Assembly (NCBI RefSeq): GCF_012489685.1
Contig: NC_080046.1
Location: 27,720,223-27,784,222 of the forward strand
DNA: 64,000 nt
Origin: Lotus japonicus
Lineage: Eukaryota > Streptophyta > Magnoliopsida > Fabales > Fabaceae
Direction of reading: 5' to 3'
Made by a program: the position numbers and the translations under genes. Below the pieces are notes generated by a model that saw only the letters and a program-made list of their open reading frames with translations, made no database searches and was not told where the DNA came from. Shown here one piece after another: positions 44,150-55,377 of this stretch; positions within the stretch are counted from its first letter, which is position 1, and each line of letters opens with the position of its first letter.

Positions 44150-47100
44150 TGTAACACCCCGATTTCGGTGGCGTCACTTTAGTAACCAAAAAGAAAGTTT
44201 AAGCGGAAAACGTGAATTATATTTTTTTTTTTTTGATAATAGAACCAAAGACTGAAAGAAATAAACTCCCAACAAAAGATAACAGAACTAATGTATAATA
44301 TAAATACAGCCCCCGCTGTAAGTAGCAAACCACGTCACGAGTAAACCTCCAGTGACGGAAAGTAGTTGAAAGTAACGCCCGTAGGCAAATGTAAAATCCA
44401 AAAGGAAGGTCAAGTGTTCGCAACACTATCCCTCAAAAATGAGAATAAGTTAGCCCAAACGGTCTGAAAGAATACCTCCTAAGTCCAACCAACTTTCTGT
44501 GATTCCCGTAAAGAAACCACACAAAAAGCTATAGGCGGGAAACTACCCTGTCCCCAAATAGAAAACATGACGGTCAGAGCTAAGACTCTACTCCTACACT
44601 AATCTTGTTTCGAGGAGCTCACACTAACACTCAATCCTACATGCTAACGTGATCGTCGTCCGAATCTGAAACCAGAACGACCAAGTCTATGTACACCATC
44701 CGTCCTCCTCTCGCTACCGCGATGCGCTCCTGTTCCAGCATCTCGAACCTAGTTCCCCCCGAAGGGTGAACCGTCGTGAATCAGTCCACCATGGACATCT
44801 GACAATGGGCGTTTGTCCGCCAAAGCACACACAGAAGACGCGAGGGTCAACTCCAAAGAATTACGTAAATAATAAATCCAATAGATACAGATAGATATAG
44901 CTACTTAGGCTTATAAGTTAGAGATAGCATCCTAGGGTTGTACAGTTCACAATGAATATAAAAGACGATAATAACAATTAACATGCATCAGATAAGATTA
45001 ACAATTATCAATCACACACAGCAACTAAGTCAGTATGCATGTTGCATGAAATGCAAATGACGGTTAACCCAGTTAACCAAATGCATTCCGGAAACGGATG
45101 GACATCAACGGATCAGCCCTAACACCAGCCACGGTGGGACCATTTCGGCCCGCGTGCCTCTTACACCACACAAAGGTAGCCAGATCAGCAGTAAACCCGA
45201 AGGTCTGCCATTTCGGTCTGCTACAAGAGTCGTCTACAAACGCTCTTACACGGCATTCCGGGTCTTATGACCATTTTGGAAACCGACGAGGTCCAGAGTA
45301 CGTCCTGTGTTAATACCTCATTAATGTTGCATGAATGCAGGATGATTAGTCAAACAACGTCTCCGAATCTCACTCGACACGTCGCCACGTGTTCTAGCTA
45401 AATTAATGTCTCTAAAAGCTTACCCTAAGGTAAAGTCGATTCTGCGACAAAAGACACACTTCACAACAACACATTATCTCGTGATGATCTCCAAATCATC
45501 CGACTCATCTCCATCCGATGGTCAAAACTGCTCAACGAGCAAAGAGTATCAACATACTCGGAAACTACCGATTTCCCGGACTTATCCCCAGGATAGCCCC
45601 ACAACACAACTGCTCCCAGAGCACAAGAGTATCAACATACTCAAAAACTTACTAGTTTTCTCAGCTCTTGGACTCGACGACACTTCTCATTTTCAAAACT
45701 TAATGTTCAAGCCCTAAACTTTCGTCTGAGTCTTTTATCATTACATTAAGGGTTTTGAGGTTGTTTAATACATTATGGAGGTTCATTATGCAATTGTTTA
45801 AGTTTCTTCTCTAATCCTATTAGTTTCAAAGTTCTCATAATTCCAATGATTCCCTGGAGAAGGTCTCAAAACAAAAGGTCCATCATCACCCAAGTAATGG
45901 CCCGAGAAGTTCCCAGGTAAGCTGGCCGGGCACAATGCCTCATTAAAAGCCCTTCTTGCCTTAGACAGAACAACCCAAGTTCTTACGTGACTTCAAATGG
46001 GGTGTTTCCAATATCATTTTCAAACTCATTTTCCTTTGAGAAGGTCTTGATCCATAAAACAATAATAGGGTACGAACCTCGGTCCGTCCCATCAAACTTC
46101 CCAAAATCCCAAAATAAAATCGGCATGACATGCCCGTTATCCTCACTCTAAAGCATAACAGATATATGTGTAATAGCATAGTTAAGTTAGCACAATTCAA
46201 CAATCATAGCTCATATATCAACACATCCTAAGTTAACCACATAACACTTAGCATATAGAGCAGATATCACACATCCTAAATTAACCATTTAGCACATAGC
46301 ATGTAAGTCAATCTCAAAAACAATCAATAGACGAATACTCATCATTGTCAGCCGAAGCCTCAGAAAACATTTTCCAGTCAAACACAAACAAGTGCATAAA
46401 CAATAAATCAAGTCGAATTCGTCGACACCTAAAGCATTAGCTAATAGTTCAGTGAGTAGCCCTCACCTGTAGATTCTCCAGGGTTCTCTTCAAACGCTCC
46501 TTCACAATCCTCTTTTCCTGCTCCAAGTGTTCCTCCAAACGAATCTTTGAGCAAATGAAGCGAAGGTCAATCAAAACAAGTCAATTCGGTCAATACAATA
46601 CTAACTAGCGTTTAGACAAAGCTTAAGAAGCTTCAGAGTACAATATTTAAGCATGAATAGACGACAGAACCTCGTTCGCTAAAACGAGCATAACTCGAGC
46701 TACAGAACTCGGAATGGCACGAAACCAGCGCCAAAATTTCGACAATCGAAAGAGCTACACAATGGCTCAGGTCATAGAGACCCAAAAATTATTTTTGGAC
46801 ACGGTACCCTAAGCAATAGGTTTCGGCCACTATGAAAAATAGGGTTTCCGAACTTTTTCTTTGATCTAAATCGATTCCTAGGTATTCTTAGGCGATATCT
46901 AGGCCAAGGAAACTCTCAGAAAAATTATCGAATCGAAAACTGTCGCAGGGGTATTTTGGTCATTATTTTCAGCTCAGAATTTCAAAATCAGAGTTTCGAA
47001 AAACAAATTAGATGGGGTTGATACTAACGACGATTATGACGACTAATCTTACTAACGCTAAGCTCAGTCGAGAGTTTTAAGCCCAAAGGTTGGAACTTTA

Positions 47101-48433
47101 GCCAAAAATGGGTATTATGAGCAGAATTGAAACTCGGCAGCAATTCGGCGAGAATCAGCAAAATGAAATCCGCTAAACATGCTCAGGGGCACGCATGGAA
47201 TAAGTTTAGAAAGAAAGATGAAGTCATTTGGATAGTTTTGCAAAAAGCTCAAAACTTAGAGCACAGAAAAGCATAGAGAAAAGCTATGGAAACGACGATC
47301 AGAGGTAAGGATTAGCGACTATACCTCGATACCTTCAAGTAGCAACTGTTGAATCAACGATCAAGCAAGAAATGAAGAAAAGCTCTCCTCCTCCCTCTTC
47401 TCTCCAAGCCGCGGATTGTGTGTGTGTGTTTGTGAGGTTTTTGTTTCAAGCTTCACATATTTATAGGGAATGAAATGGAAGATATTTATTAAGGATAGGA
47501 TAAGTATGAATAGATATTTATCAAGATTGGATAAGTATGAACAGATATTTATTAAAGATTGGATAAGGTTGAATAGATATTTATCAGAGATTGGATAAGA
47601 ATGAATAGATATTTTGTAAACCGGTACAGTTTTGTTTAGATATCGGAGGATTTAACTCATAGAGTTAAGATAAAAATATAAAAGCGATCCCGATTTCTTC
47701 CTACTGATTCCAACGTATTTTAGACACGATATTCACCCCGCTGAATCTTCTAGTTCTTCAAAGAAATATCAGTATGATTTTTGGTTTTCGAGGCTTGCTA
47801 TATAGAGGATGGAAAAACGCGGGAAAATGAAAGTTTCGCGATTCCGATTTTTCCGGCTTCATTCTCCGTGAATTCTAAGATAGGTTTTTGGCGACATAAA
47901 TCCAAAACTCAAAAGAGGTTTCCTGGTATTTTAGGTGACTAATGCAAAGTCGGTGTAAAACTATTTTACCCGATAAGTTACTTTTTGCATTGAATGTCGG
48001 AATAGAAAACTTCCTTCTGAAGAAAGATTGAAATCATCAAGAGAAATGGGTGTACGCGTGTGGAATCTTCATTTGATGTTCTGAATAGAAAAAGTCTTCA
48101 TTGTCGGGTGATTCTAGGGTTTTGAAATACCAGGGTTTCGGTTTCGGCAAACTTCCGATGATTGGAATCGGACGTTCGTAGATCCTAGAGTTTCGCCTCG
48201 AAACGATTGTGATATATGGAAAAAGAGAAGTTCTAACATTTCTCTGAAGATTTTTGGAATAAATTCCTACAGTGTTCCAAGGGTGGAAGATTAGTCTTTT
48301 CCTGAACTTTCTCCTTCATAAATTTATTTCACTAAATAAACTCTTGTTCAGGTTTCTCTTCACAATACGTCAAACCTAATCGTAAATGGAAATCTCTCCC
48401 ACTTATTCTAAGCTTAAAAACTTGGGTCTTACA
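44150..48433 (-). repeat. Element D LTR3 (4284 bp)
   Basis: Outer (5') LTR of the right unit; one T longer than LTR2 in a T-run near 44230. Predicted leader exon 2 near 46455-46532, TATA 47458-47466, U3 repeats 47474-47614. Confidence 0.95.
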
Positions 48434-48925
48434 CCAAGCTTCATTCTTCCATTCTTTTCAGATCAAGAAATCAAGGTAAGGGCTGATCTCTAGGACATGG
48501 GTAGAGTTTAGGGATTTCTATGTGAAAAGCTATGATTTCATGTGTACAAAAATGCGGTTTTGATGGATTTTTCTTTAACTTTTGATGTACTGTTGGTTGC
48601 TGATTGCTACTGGAAATTTTACTATATTTGTGAAGCTTGGGTGATGCCATGATCAGTAGGTTAATGTTTGGTAAATGACCCTAGGTCTTGTGTATGGAAA
48701 CCATGAGTTTATGCCAAATTTGCCTAGATTTTCACATGATTTTAACATGTAATTGTGACATGATCAATTCTGGATTTTTGGAGAGTATATGCTTATTGTT
48801 GTTGGCTGGACATTGACTTGTGAAGTTGAGATGGAAGGAAGGAAGAGTTTTAGAAAACCTTGGACCCTTTAGGGTTCGGCTAAGCCACTTTTGTGGTTGT
48901 TGGCAAGTTTTCTTCCTTCCGATTC

Positions 48926-49032
48926 ATGCTAAACTTATGTCATGCATATCAATACTTAGATCATGGCAACTCCACCAATCAATGCTAAACTTATGTCATG
49001 CATATCAATACTTAGATCATGGCAACTCCACC
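48926..49032 (+). repeat. 51-bp direct duplication
   Basis: 48926-48976 and 48982-49032 are identical, separated by AATCA (period 56 bp). Both end with ATGGCAACTCCACC, so the duplication doubles a possible start codon. Confidence 0.9.
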
Positions 49033-49577
49033 GCCGACGCCGACACATAAAAACCCAGAATAACACTGTCGAAGGTTGTCTTTAAGAGTCCATATCTGCC
49101 ATGTAATTTCTTCTCTATATCTTCTTCTCTCTCTCCCCTAAACCTTGCCCACCCTAACTCCATTATCGTTCTTCAAAAGAGAAGAATAACCAAGTACCAC
49201 ATAATGGTTGGAATCTGATTGTCGTTCTTAAAATGCCCAACTCCAATGTCATTCTTATAAAACTTAAAAGCTTGACTTTTTAATGTGGAGTTGTAATTTA
49301 ATGTTTGGAATCAGATTGTTTTGGTTCTTATTGGAAGAAAATCAAATAAAGTTCAGATTTGGGCATTTGTTGAAGACTAATTAATGTCTGTTTTTGGGGC
49401 ACACTAATAGTGGGAAACTGAGCATTGAGCATGAACAACTACAAGAATAACAATAGCATCTAATTCCCAGATCTGAAAGTTTTGATGTCAATGGAAGATA
49501 TCTGGTTTTGATGTGTAGGGATTGACACAAGAATATTCAGAGGAGTGGTAGAGAAGATGAGGATATTATTGTCCTAA

Positions 49578-49790
49578 AAATGTATAAATTCAGGGCATTA
49601 CTGTCATCACAATAAAAAATTCAAGTGTACTATAACTGACCCACCGAAGACGTTGTCGGAAGAGAGTCTGGAGAGGGATGAGCTGAGCAACAGGCTCTGC
49701 AACATAGAGTACATACTCGATCGTCTGGAGAAGGAAAGAGTAGAGCAGCGCCAAGAGTGTAGGAGAATGAGGAAGGATCCTCCATTCTAG
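49578..49790 (+). pseudogene. Short coding-like frame, possible last exon of an unknown gene
   Basis: Stop-to-stop frame without an upstream ATG. From about 49635 it reads TDPPKTLSEESLERDELSNR, continues with a charged, heptad-like stretch (IEYILDRLEKERVEQRQEC) and ends RKDPPF, TAG. The composition is far more protein-like than the surroundings and resembles a coiled coil. I do not recognise the family. An AT-rich, 3'-UTR-like sequence follows. It could be a host exon or a captured fragment. Confidence 0.35.
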
Positions 49791-49945
49791 AGTAATGCAA
49801 ATGAGTGATGATGTAATTTGTAATGTTGGGTTATATATATATAAAAACAAATTTCAGATATATGTTGGGTTAAATGCAAGAAGAAACACGAAATAAATAA
49901 CTAAAAGTTTATCAAACAAGGAAGAAAACGAGAGAGATCCTAAAG

Positions 49946-51690
49946 CTAAGGTTTTGCAGTGCGACGAAGGAGCTCTTGAATAGCTTCATTCATGCTGAAC
50001 AAGAGAGTCTCATGAGAATTAAGACGTTGTTCCAAAATATCAAGTCGGGAAGATCTTGGCTGAGTAGAACTGGATGGAACATCCTGAAGATTGTCTTGAG
50101 CAGAGTGAGGAGCTTGAGTTGAGTGTGAAGAAGCACTTGTGAAAGGCACTGGTGCAAGAACTTGACCTCTGAGAGCATCAGCTTCAGCCTGTAGTCTCTC
50201 AGCTTCTTTTAGAGCTTCTAACCTTGCATTCTCAATTCGTTCAGCTTCTAGACGTGCAGCCACATCTTCTTGTTCTTTCTTCTTTCTAGCTTCCTCAATA
50301 GCATCAAGTAACTCAACCCTTAGTTGTTGTTCATGCATAGCCACTCTTCTGTTGAAACGCTGCCTAGCAGCTTCAATCCTCTGATCCCTTTCAGCTGTGA
50401 GATGACTCATCAAGATAGGAACTTGAGCAATCATCCAATCACACAAATGATCCCATTCTTCAGCAACAGAGTCAGGGTTCTCATGAAGGTCAGTGTGACC
50501 TTGCACATTGCGAACCATTAATGATGCTTCATAATTAAACACACTGATGCACTCAAGAAGGGAGTTGGGTTTGAGATATGTATAGGGAACAATGGAGAGA
50601 TTTGTTTCAGGAGAAGTGGGGTGATTACTGTTATTTGCTTCAGAAGTACCTTGAGGAGAACCAACATCTAGAGTTTGGACATTTGAGGTGTTGATCTCAA
50701 GGTTAGGCTGAGAGGTCTCAACCTCAGGGTTTGGAGATCTAACCGAGGAATGGTTTGAGACCGGTTTTTCTGGTTGGAAAAGTTCTGGTTGTGAAGGAAG
50801 TGCTGGGTGTACAGGAGGAGATAAGGGAGATGCTGCATTCAAAGGGACTACTGGAATGGGATGATCTGGATCAACTAGACGTTCTGGTCTAGGTCTAGGA
50901 TATTTCCTTGGACTAGGAATGGTCTGATAGTACTCAGGGATAGCAGACTCTTTCTGTTTCGCAATTTGATCAAATTGGCGAATGGATTCAGAGTTATTTG
51001 AGGGTAAGGAGTCGGCAACATTTATGGGAAAGGATACAGAGGGACAAGGAGCAGTATTGTCTGTATCAGTTGTTCTGCGAGCAGGATGATCTGATGCTCT
51101 GAGGACAGAGTGATCAGAGGTTCTGGGTTCATGGGGAGACTGGTCAGAAATAATGGGTTTAGAGGCTTGTGGATTATATTGAATGGTTATAGGTGAGGTA
51201 GGTTCAGAGGGTTTGGGAGTCTGAAGCATATTCCAAAGAGGTGCTTCTTCATCAGAGGGTTGAAAGAATGAAGATCTAGGTGAGGTAGTTGGAGAGGTGT
51301 TTTGGTCAGCTGGTTGAGACTCTTGAATGGGAGAGAGTGGGGTAGCAGTGCGATTAAGAAGGGCAGAAATTGGTAGTGCATCAAATGAGCTTAAATCATC
51401 ATCATTAAAGGAAACAACAAACTTACTTGATGATTTCACTGCAGACCGAGTAACCCTGGCAGGAGCCTCAGTTCTGGTTACCTCAACAGCTGGTTCCTCA
51501 CGAGTTGGCTTCACCACAATTCTCACTTGCTTCTTCGCCTTCTTTGGTGGAGGAGCATCATCATCATCACCACTATAATTATTCTTCTCTTCTTCTTCTT
51601 CTTGGGAGGAGAATCAAATTCTTGAGCTGGTGGCAGGGTTCTGAAAAACTCATCCACATCTATTTCATAACCTTGTTCCCTCAGATCAGC
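49946..51690 (-). pseudogene. Element F envelope-like ORF, C-terminal part
   Basis: The minus frame ends at TAG 49946. It starts at the H junction (LREQGYEIDVDEFFRTLPPA) and changes frame in an AAG/GAA-type tract near 51582-51606; each frame is closed beyond the overlap. The following 526 codons hold a long Pro/Ser/Thr-rich region, a conserved patch (VAEEWDHLCDWMIAQVPIL), a charged coiled coil (HEQQLRVELLDAIEEARKKK onward) and a short C-terminal helix. Proline-rich plus coiled coil is the described layout of SIRE1-type envelope-like proteins. Function unknown. The N-terminal part is at 60242-61279. Confidence 0.85.
51686..51690 (+). repeat. Left target-site duplication of element H (TCAGC)
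   Basis: TCAGC before TGAAGGTATG, repeated at 56580-56584. Confidence 0.96.
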
Positions 51691-52892
51691 TGAAGGTATG
51701 AAAAACGACTAGAAGGGGGGGGGGTTGAATAGCGTTTTCAATATAAAAACTTTCCCCTTAAGATTTAAAGTAAATCTTTTCGGTTTCTCTAAGATAGATG
51801 GTGCAGCGGATAAAGATAGAGAGAAGAGAGAAGCACACAAGTATTTTATCCTGGTTCACTTGATAAATCCCTCAAGCTAATCCAGTCCACCCGTTAAGGT
51901 GATTTCTTCCTTCTTAGAATGAAGGCAATCCACTAATCAGATAATTGTTACAACTGCACTTGAAACCTACAAGTGACTAACAATACACTGACTTAGCTCA
52001 CACTAAGATTCACTCTCTTAGTCTTCTCTAGGATCCGATCAACCTTGATCTCCTAAAGGAATCACCACTAAGATTCACTCTCTTAGTCTTCTTAAGGATA
52101 CTGACCTACCCGGTCCCTTAAGGAAAATCAAACAACTGTTTGAGGTTGGTGTTTACAAAGGTTTGCTTCTAAATAAGCTGAGTGTAAACTAAATAAGAAC
52201 AGATGAAGAAAGTAGAGGCTTGAATCTTTTCTTGTATTGCAGCTCTTTTTTTTTCTCTCACTCTTAGTCTTTCTTCTTTTCTTCAGCCTTTTATAGTCCA
52301 AGGTGCAAAGGATATTTCTGTTGAGAGAATATGACCGTTGGAGGGCATTTCTGGAACTTCCAGAACCTGCTGTGGCTGAACCTTGGTAGGAAGGCTTTTC
52401 AGAATAGTACACTGTTCTTGTACTTCTCGATAGAGACCTTTGCCTTTAACCATTGACTTCTGATCAGAGTTATGCTTCGTGTTGGAACTTGTGAAGCTTG
52501 GTGATCAGAGTCAGAGGGATGCTTGGATCCTCTGACCTTCGTAACTTCTGCTTCTGGACCTTCAGAGCTTCTGAACCTTCAGAGCCTCTGGTCCCTCAGA
52601 GCTTCTGGTCTTCAGATCTTCTGATCCTCAGATCTTCTGATCCTCTGATCCTCAGATCCTCTGTTCTTCAGATCTTCTGATCCTCTGATCTTCTGATCTT
52701 CTGATCTTCAGATCCTCTGATCTTCAGATCTTCAGAACTTCTGACGAATATATCTTCTGGTGTCAGAATCAGAACCTGTTTGTCAAAACACTCAAGACAA
52801 ACATTAGAGTATCATAGTTGTTCATCCACAAATAAATACTTGTTATCATCAAAACATAGAGTTGTACCACATGACCAAATCTTGATCTTACA
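51691..52892 (-). repeat. Element H 3' LTR (1202 bp)
   Basis: On the minus strand TGTAAGATCAAG...ACCTTCA. TATA box CTATAAAAGG (minus) at 52287-52296. A dense array of CAGATC/TTCTGATC/CCTCTGATC motifs occupies 52545-52745. Confidence 0.95.
52545..52745 (-). repeat. Degenerate TCAGA/TTCTGA array in H 3' LTR U3
   Basis: Tandem, partly palindromic 6-10-bp motifs (CAGATCTTCTG, CAGATCCTCTG). The same array is at 56232-56432, and a looser version is in C (23930-24180). Position upstream of the TATA box in the minus direction suggests clustered transcription-factor sites. Confidence 0.8.
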
Positions 52893-53230
52893 ATCTCCCC
52901 CTTTTTGATGATGACAAAACCATGTATTTTGATGAACAACTCTAAACAAATAAACTGAATACACTCAGAGTATAAGGTATCAGAGTTAAAACTTATCCTG
53001 ATGTGTATAGTTTATCTTGCTCCTTCTGAATCCAAGACTCGTGCTTGATTCTGAGCTAAGCTCCCCCTGAATCTAATACTTAATATCAATGTTAGTAATA
53101 TCTAGATTCTGAGCTAAATAATATAGGAGTTGAGTTGTCAAGATACTATAAGTTCTCCCCCTTTTTGTCATAAGCAAAAAGAATGAAGGTGGAAAAAAAT
53201 AGTAAGAGCATAAGACGAGATACTCCCCCT
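52893..53230 (-). other. Four PPT-like tracts before the H 3' LTR
   Basis: Minus-strand GGGGGAG tracts at 52895-52906 (next to the LTR), 53059-53068, 53154-53166 and 53222-53230. Multiplied polypurine tracts are a known Sirevirus hallmark. No protein gene here. Confidence 0.8.
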
Positions 53231-53660
53231 CAGAAGGAATACCAAGGGATACTTGGCTTCTGATTAGCATATCTTCTGATGAGAGCAGAAGTGTGGTTCT
53301 GGTGACATCTCCGTTCTGGACAAAATTTCATCTTCAGATACTTCAGAATGAGAAGCTAGGAACCTACTCTTCTTCTGATGACGCAAGTCAGAAGTTGTAG
53401 TAGCATCTTCTGATGTTGTTGCTTCTGGTTTGACAAGTTCTGAGTCTTTGTTTCTATCTGAAACAGTCATGCTCATCTCTACAAGCTTTTTCAGCTAGCT
53501 TTGACTTGACCAAATCTTACTCTACTGATGCCTCCAAGATCAACTTCACCATCAGGTTCAAGTTTTGGATCTTGGGACATATGCCTTTCTCCCGTCATGT
53601 GTTGCCTGCATCCACTGTCCAGGTTCCATGGTTGGAGTTTCGATGGACCTACTGAAGATA
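53231..53660 (-). pseudogene. Element H pol remnants (protease start and integrase-RT linker)
   Basis: In the +1 frame relative to gag the minus strand reads WNLDSGCRQHMTGERHM, the copia protease active-site region (DSG). Then most of protease and integrase are deleted. The next scrap (MTVSDRNKDSELVKPEA and QKKSRFLASH, 53264-53476) matches the acidic linker between integrase and RT in F. RT and RNase H are absent. Confidence 0.8.
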
Positions 53661-55303
53661 TCTGCAACATATATAATCTTATCCCTAGGTACCCACTTTC
53701 TGGGTCCTTTCTTGTTAGTTAGCCCAGAAGTTCTGACAACTTTGGGTCTTTCAACAGGATAATATAAAGGAATTTGAGCATGATATTTTGACATTGGGAA
53801 AGTTCCTTTCTTAAGAGATGATGGAGCAACTTCAGAAGGTACAGGGTCAGGCAATATGGTACCAGAGGGAACAAAGCATTCATACAAAGATTTAGCTTTA
53901 GGCACAGAGGGCTCATTTCTAATTGGTTTAGAATACCCAATGCCACGCATTCCATTTCTGCTCACGCCATAGATCAATGAAGCCATCAAGCTTCTATCTA
54001 CGCTTTTAGCCAGGAATCTTTGAAAAGATTTTTCATACTTAGATTCATGCTTACTATCAGAGGCATCGCAGGCAATAACTTCTTCTAACTTAGCAATTTG
54101 ATTCTTAAGCACAGAGTTAGAATTAACTAAAGCATGGTTATCATTTTTCAAATCAGATATGATTTTCTCATGTTCAACAGAAGTTTCAGAGGCAGCAGAG
54201 AAATTCTTTTTCAACCTTTTATGCTTAGTCAAGAGAGAGTTATATTTATCCATAATTTCAGACAAAGCATCTTTAAGTTCAGAAGTTGAGAAAGAATCAA
54301 ATACCTCATTTTCATTGTCAGAGTCTGGATCTCCTTCTGATTCTGAGTCAGAGTCAACAGCTTCCTTTGACTCTGCTCCTTTGTCTTTGACAATAGCCAT
54401 GAGTCCTTGGACTTCACCATCAGAGTCAACATCCTCTGATTCTGATTCATCAAAAGTCACCATCAGACTTTTCTTTGGTTTGAAATGCTTCTTTGACTTT
54501 TCGTCCTTTGATGAACCTTTGTATTTGCTCTGCCTGTGCTTCCAGATGCAGTTGAGCTTTCTGGATATAAGAGTCAGCTCATCTTCATCAGAATCTTCTG
54601 ATGCTTCTTCAGATTCCTCTTCTTCAGCTTGAAGAGCTTTTGACTTCTCAGATTTAGCCTTCTCAGAGCGCTTCAGCTCATGACATTTCAGTATGCTGAT
54701 GAGTTCTTCTAAACTCATATGCTCAACATCTCTTGTAAGCTCTATTGAAGTCACTAAAGGCATCCAGCTTTCAGGAAGACTTCTGATGACCCTTATGACA
54801 TGATCTTTTGTAGTGTAGCTTTTGTTGAGAGGTCTTATTCCAGCTACGAGCAACTGAAATCTGGAAAACATATCCTCAATGGATTCGTCAGGTTCCATTT
54901 GGAAGGATTCATATTTCTGGATCAAAGACAGTGCCTTTGATTCTTTCACTTTCTTGTTTCCTTCATGAGACATCTTCAAGGATTCAAAGATGCCCTTGGC
55001 GGAATCACGATCAGTAATTTTCTCATATTCTTCATATGAAATGGCACTTTGCAGAATAGCTCTTGATCGGTGATGATCTCTGAACTCCTTCTTTTGATCT
55101 TCACTCATCTTCTCCCTTGGGATCTTTACACCATGTACATCAACAGGAGGGGTGTAGCCATCAACAACAAAATCCCAAAGATCAGGATCAAAGCCAAGAA
55201 AGAAGCTTTCGATTCTGTCTTTCCAGAAATCAAATCTCTGACCATCAAAGACAGGTGGTCTTGCACTGTATTGATATTTGCTTGTAGTAGTGGTGGAATC
55301 CAT
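53558..55303 (-). CDS. gag: Element H Gag (581 aa)
   Basis: Intact minus-strand frame from ATG 55303 to TGA. N-terminus: RPPVFDGQRFDFWKDRIESF and DPDLWDFVVDGY. Then the UBN2-type Gag core (residues about 60-210; AILQSAISYEEY, MFSRFQLLVAGI, ESWMPLVTSIELTRD, ELISILKCHE). Next are a Lys/Glu region, an acidic Ser/Asp/Glu region, a coiled coil (about 345-400) and a C-terminal region (SLMASLIYGVSRNGMRGIGY). The CCHC knuckle usual between the basic and acidic parts (near residue 260) is absent, apparently an in-frame deletion. The last 20 or so codons overlap the protease in another frame, as in F. The ATG fits the C gag start. Long enough to be a functional capsid protein, but RNA binding may be impaired. 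Confidence 0.9.
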   Translation of the reverse strand: MDSTTTTSKYQYSARPPVFDGQRFDFWKDRIESFFLGFDPDLWDFVVDGYTPPVDVHGVKIPREKMSEDQKKEFRDHHRSRAILQSAISYEEYEKITDRDSAKGIFESLKMSHEGNKKVKESKALSLIQKYESFQMEPDESIEDMFSRFQLLVAGIRPLNKSYTTKDHVIRVIRSLPESWMPLVTSIELTRDVEHMSLEELISILKCHELKRSEKAKSEKSKALQAEEEESEEASEDSDEDELTLISRKLNCIWKHRQSKYKGSSKDEKSKKHFKPKKSLMVTFDESESEDVDSDGEVQGLMAIVKDKGAESKEAVDSDSESEGDPDSDNENEVFDSFSTSELKDALSEIMDKYNSLLTKHKRLKKNFSAASETSVEHEKIISDLKNDNHALVNSNSVLKNQIAKLEEVIACDASDSKHESKYEKSFQRFLAKSVDRSLMASLIYGVSRNGMRGIGYSKPIRNEPSVPKAKSLYECFVPSGTILPDPVPSEVAPSSLKKGTFPMSKYHAQIPLYYPVERPKVVRTSGLTNKKGPRKWVPRDKIIYVADIFSRSIETPTMEPGQWMQATHDGRKAYVPRSKT

Positions 55304-55363
55304 GAGTTTTTCACACTGGCCCGGATCTACTGAACACTGTTAAGTGTGGTAATCAGAACTTGC

Positions 55364-55375
55364 GCTCTGATACCA
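55364..55375 (-). other. Primer binding site, element H
   Basis: Minus TGGTATCAGAGC, 2 nt from the 5' LTR; initiator-Met tRNA type. Confidence 0.94.
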
Positions 55376-55377
55376 AT

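Larger units (their letters stand above)
24405..48433 (-). mobile_element. Element D: tandem LTR-internal-LTR-internal-LTR of a minimal Ty3/gypsy element
   Basis: Minus-strand array: LTR1 (24405-27784, right part; the left is beyond C), internal 1 (27785-28080 plus 39107-39338, split by E), LTR2 (39339-43621), internal 2 (43622-44149) and LTR3 (44150-48433). Each internal region is only 528 bp and keeps a PBS, a protease scrap, an integrase tail and a PPT. LTR2 and LTR3 share several bases that differ from LTR1 (for example near 24640, 25482 and 26265). The layout fits unequal recombination between LTRs of neighbouring or sister copies. CCAAG (48434-48438) is the expected right target duplication. 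Confidence 0.9.
48434..49945 (+). other. Island of uncertain origin between D and F
   Basis: No LTR ends, PBS or PPT seen. The left end contains ATCAAG/GTAAGG (48477), like the leader donor of these LTRs, so it may be another LTR's leader with D inserted in it. The middle has a duplicated 51-bp block and an ATG with MATPPPTPTHKNPE. The right part has a short charged frame and a 3'-UTR-like AT-rich tail. Part may be host DNA, part the 3' flank of F. Confidence 0.4.

Noticed and set aside
49590..49850. 86-codon minus-strand frame
   Set aside because: Antisense to the more protein-like + strand frame ending at 49790; its own composition is hydrophobic and AT-driven.
54159..54632. 157-codon + strand frame rich in Ser
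   Set aside because: Antisense to the acidic Ser/Asp/Glu region of the H gag, which is the real gene.
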